A stretch of DNA of 64,000 bases from Tropicimonas sp. IMCC34043. Its GTDB lineage: Bacteria > Pseudomonadota > Alphaproteobacteria > Rhodobacterales > Rhodobacteraceae. The notes under the pieces were generated by a model. That model was given only the letters and a program-made list of their open reading frames with translations. It did no database searches and was not told the DNA's origin. Location: positions 124,001-188,000 of the forward strand of contig NZ_QMEK01000007.1 of assembly GCF_003390845.1 (NCBI RefSeq), in the 5' to 3' direction. Shown in pieces: positions 61,819 to 64,000 of the stretch (its first letter is position 1; each line of letters starts with the position of its first letter). Position numbers and translations under genes: made by a program.

Positions 61819-62675
61819 TCGTGCTGGAACCGTTCAGCTATGGCTACATGACCAACGCCATGTGGGTTTCGGCGCTGGTGGGCGCGGTCTGTGCCTTTCT
61901 GTCCTCGTTCCTGATGCTCAAGGGCTGGTCGCTGATCGGCGATGCGCTGTCGCATTCGGTGGTCCCGGGCGTCGCCGGCGCCTATATGCTCGGCCTGCCC
62001 TTCGCGCTTGGCGCCTTTCTGTCGGGCGGGCTCGCGGCGGCGGCGATGCTGTTTCTGTCCGACCGCTCGGGGCTGAAGGTCGATGTGGTGATCGGGCTGA
62101 TCTTTACCTCGTTCTTCGGGCTCGGGCTGTTCATGGTGTCGGTCAACCCGATGGCGGTGTCGATCCAGACCATCACCATGGGCAATATTCTTGCCATCAC
62201 GCCCGAGGATACGCTGCAACTGGCGATCATCGGGGTCGGTTCGCTGATCGTGCTGCTGGCGCGGTGGAAGGACCTGATGGTGGTGTTCTTCGACGAAAAC
62301 CACGCGCGCTCGATCGGCCTGCGCCCAAGGGTGCTGAAGGCGATGTTCTTCGTGCTGCTCTCGGCCTCGGTCGTCGCGGCGATGCAGACGGTCGGAGCCT
62401 TTCTGGTGATCGCCATGGTGGTCACGCCGGGGGCGACGGCCTATCTGCTCTGCGACCGCTTCCCGCGGCTGATTGCGGTGTCGGTGCTGATCGGAACGGT
62501 CACGAGCTTTCTTGGCGCCTACATCAGCTATTTCCTCGATGGCGCGACCGGCGGGGTCATCGTGGTGCTGCAGACCCTGCTGTTTCTGACGGCCTTCGTG
62601 CTGGCGCCGAAACACGGGCTTCTGGCGGCGCGGCGCAAGGCTGCCGAGGCGCTGCGCATTGAGGCGGCGCCATGA
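61815..62675 (+). CDS. sitC: Manganese/iron ABC importer permease SitC
   Basis: The 286-residue inner-membrane protein belongs to the ABC-3 family, with about eight hydrophobic helices. Conserved blocks are [29 protein letters not shown] and [29 protein letters not shown]. It forms the metal channel with SitD. ATGA junctions join it to sitB before and sitD after. Confidence 0.92.
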   Translation: MIVLEPFSYGYMTNAMWVSALVGAVCAFLSSFLMLKGWSLIGDALSHSVVPGVAGAYMLGLPFALGAFLSGGLAAAAMLFLSDRSGLKVDVVIGLIFTSFFGLGLFMVSVNPMAVSIQTITMGNILAITPEDTLQLAIIGVGSLIVLLARWKDLMVVFFDENHARSIGLRPRVLKAMFFVLLSASVVAAMQTVGAFLVIAMVVTPGATAYLLCDRFPRLIAVSVLIGTVTSFLGAYISYFLDGATGGVIVVLQTLLFLTAFVLAPKHGLLAARRKAAEALRIEAAP

Positions 62676-63505
62676 TCGACGGTCTGATCCTGCCGTTCCA
62701 GTTCGCCTTCATGCAGAAGGCGTTTCTGATCTGCGCGATTGTCGCGATCCCGACCGCGTTGCTGTCGTGCTTTCTGGTGCTGAAGGGCTGGGCGCTGATG
62801 GGCGACGCGATCAGCCATGCGATCCTGCCCGGCATCGTGCTGGCCTATATCGCGGGCTTCCCGCTGATCGTCGGCGCCTTCGGGGCCGGCATGCTGACCG
62901 CGCTTGCGACCGGATTTCTGGCCGAGAACAGCCGGATCAAGCAGGACACGGTAATGGGGGTCGTGTTCTCGGGCATGTTCGGGCTTGGCATCGTGCTCTA
63001 CACCTCGATCCACACCAATGTGCACCTCGATCACGTGCTGTTCGGCAACATGCTGGGGGTCGGGGCAGAGGATCTGTGGACGGCGGGGTCGATCTCGCTG
63101 GTCGTCACCGCGGCGCTGTTGCTGAAATGGAAGGACCTGCTGCTGCATGCCTTCGATCCGGGGCAGGCCCGCGCCTCGGGCCTGCCGGTCAGGGTGTTGC
63201 ACTATGGGCTGCTGACGATCCTGTCGCTGACCATCGTGGCCACGCTGTCGGCCACGGGCCTGATCCTTGCCGTGGCGCTGCTGATCGCGCCGGGGGCCAT
63301 TGCGTTCCTGGCCGTGCGCAGCTTTGGCCGGATGATGGCGGTGGCCTGTCTGGTCTGTCTGACCGCGATGCTGAGCGGCACCTACCTCAGCTTCTTTCTG
63401 GACAGCGCCCCGGCTCCGACCATCGTTCTGATCCTGACGGCGATGTTCCTGCTGGCCTTCCTGCGCCGGACACGGAGCGCGAAACGCGCCGCGGCCAGCG
63501 CCTGA
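62672..63505 (+). CDS. sitD: Manganese/iron ABC importer permease SitD
   Basis: The 277-residue ABC-3 family permease is paralogous to SitC, with FLVLKGWALMGDAISHAILPGIVLAYIAG and SATGLILAVALLIAPGAIAFL. Two different permeases instead of a homodimer is the Sit arrangement. It ends the operon and is convergent with the toxin gene after 16 bases. Confidence 0.92.
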   Translation: MIDGLILPFQFAFMQKAFLICAIVAIPTALLSCFLVLKGWALMGDAISHAILPGIVLAYIAGFPLIVGAFGAGMLTALATGFLAENSRIKQDTVMGVVFSGMFGLGIVLYTSIHTNVHLDHVLFGNMLGVGAEDLWTAGSISLVVTAALLLKWKDLLLHAFDPGQARASGLPVRVLHYGLLTILSLTIVATLSATGLILAVALLIAPGAIAFLAVRSFGRMMAVACLVCLTAMLSGTYLSFFLDSAPAPTIVLILTAMFLLAFLRRTRSAKRAAASA

Positions 63506-63521
63506 AGGCGCCCCGCGCGCC

Positions 63522-63857
63522 TCAACCGCCGCGGCGCCCGACGGCCCCGATCCAGTCGGCGCCGCCCCAGCTGACCGCGTGGACGAGGACCTCGGCCTGC
63601 GCCTCGTCGATGGTAAAGACCAGGACACCGCGGCGGGCGACCGGGATGGCGCGCAGACCCGGCGCGATCTCGTCGCGCAGCGATCCGCGCTGTGGCAGGG
63701 TTTCGAGCGCGCGGATCTTGGCCCCGATCTCGTCGAGGATCGCGACCGCCCGCGCCTCGCCGGCACGTTCGGCGATCCAGTCGGCAATCTGCAGCAGATC
63801 GCCCCGCACGTCGGGATGCAGGCGGACGCGATAGAGCCGCCCGCCGCCCGCGCTCAT
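63522..63857 (-). CDS. ParE/RelE-family toxin
   Basis: The 111-residue basic protein has the ParE-like order YRVRLHPDVRGDLLQIADWIAERAGEARAVAILDEI, then LETLPQRGSLRDEI, LRAIPVARRGVLVFTIDEAQAEVLVHAV. The family includes gyrase poisons (ParE) and ribosome-dependent RNases (RelE), so the target cannot be told by eye. The start sits in an ATGA overlap with the gene before it, the normal antitoxin-toxin coupling. Confidence 0.85.
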   Translation of the reverse strand: MSAGGGRLYRVRLHPDVRGDLLQIADWIAERAGEARAVAILDEIGAKIRALETLPQRGSLRDEIAPGLRAIPVARRGVLVFTIDEAQAEVLVHAVSWGGADWIGAVGRRGG

Positions 63858-64000
63858 TCGCCGGGTCGGGAACCGCGGACGGCCCGCAGCCCGTCCAGCA
63901 CCTCGTCCGCCGGCAGATAGGCCGCGCGCGGGGTCGCCATGCGGGCGCGGATCTCCTCGGCCATGGCGTCGAGCGCCCGGTCGCGCGTCGCCTCGTCGCG
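63854..64000 (-). CDS. Antitoxin of the ParE/RelE pair (partial, N-terminus beyond window)
   Basis: The frame is open from the window edge to TGA at 63854. The 48 visible residues are charged and include AMAEEIRARMATPRAAYLPADEVLDGLRAV, a pattern like the flexible toxin-binding tail of ParD-type or AbrB/RHH antitoxins. The stop overlaps the toxin start by four bases. The DNA-binding part lies outside the window. Confidence 0.65.
   Translation of the reverse strand, partial: RDEATRDRALDAMAEEIRARMATPRAAYLPADEVLDGLRAVRGSRPGE

Overview
The window is GC-rich, densely coded chromosome-like or megaplasmid-like DNA from an alphaproteobacterium, most likely a member of the Rhodobacteraceae or a close relative. 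The grounds are the glpDSTPQUV-type glycerol ABC transporter, a Mur-type (manganese) Fur protein beside sitABCD, a TRAP transporter with DctB/DctD, a BiuH-type biuret hydrolase very like the rhizobial enzyme, strong G/C third-position bias and many ATGA/TGATG stop-start junctions. I see no rRNA, tRNA, CRISPR array, insertion sequence or phage gene. The region reads as a row of catabolic islands, each with its own transporter and regulator.

Layout. 1-6674: end of a CPA1 Na+/H+ antiporter with a cyclic-nucleotide-binding tail, then an aromatic ring-cleavage group (catB, LysR regulator, intradiol dioxygenase, a small SCP2-like protein and an alpha/beta hydrolase). 6991-14481: a YddA/SbmA-like ABC transporter, a GH3 beta-glucosidase and a PF10091/GH144-type glucanase, facing a GH15 glucoamylase and a hydrolase. 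14612-23226: two oxidoreductases, a DctPQM TRAP transporter and DctB/DctD. 23352-24892: an ScpB paralogue with a DUF1403 protein. 24965-35728: glpR, glpD, glpSTPQ, an inserted small secreted protein, glpU, glpV and glpK. 35741-45020: a biuret uptake and degradation operon with a divergent LysR regulator. 45033-55123: a pentitol (ribitol/xylitol-type) operon with AraC regulator, ABC importer, three polyol dehydrogenases, a ribulokinase and a HAD phosphatase. 55573-59340: cobalamin-dependent methionine synthase metH. 59380-63505: mur and sitABCD. 63522-64000: a ParE-like toxin and the end of its antitoxin.

How it works together. Glycerol or a related polyol enters through GlpSTPQUV, is phosphorylated by GlpK and oxidised by GlpD under GlpR. 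Biuret enters through a BMP-family ABC importer, BiuH makes allophanate and AtzF releases ammonia and CO2. Pentitols enter through an RbsBAC-type importer and are oxidised to ketopentoses and phosphorylated. Several intergenic regions carry repeated motifs that look like operators: two 21-bp Mur-type boxes before sitA, 10-bp-phased repeats between glpR and glpD, 22-bp-phased repeats before the biuret LysR gene, and a shared GGGTAT(T/C)GGAC element before both catB and the dioxygenase gene.

The least explained items are the cysteine-rich secreted protein inside the glp operon (31682-32062), the ScpB/DUF1403 pair, the second isochorismatase-like hydrolase with a cupin in the biuret operon, the leaderless beta-glucan hydrolases next to an exporter-like ABC protein, and a DctD whose GAFTGA loop reads GAFHGA.
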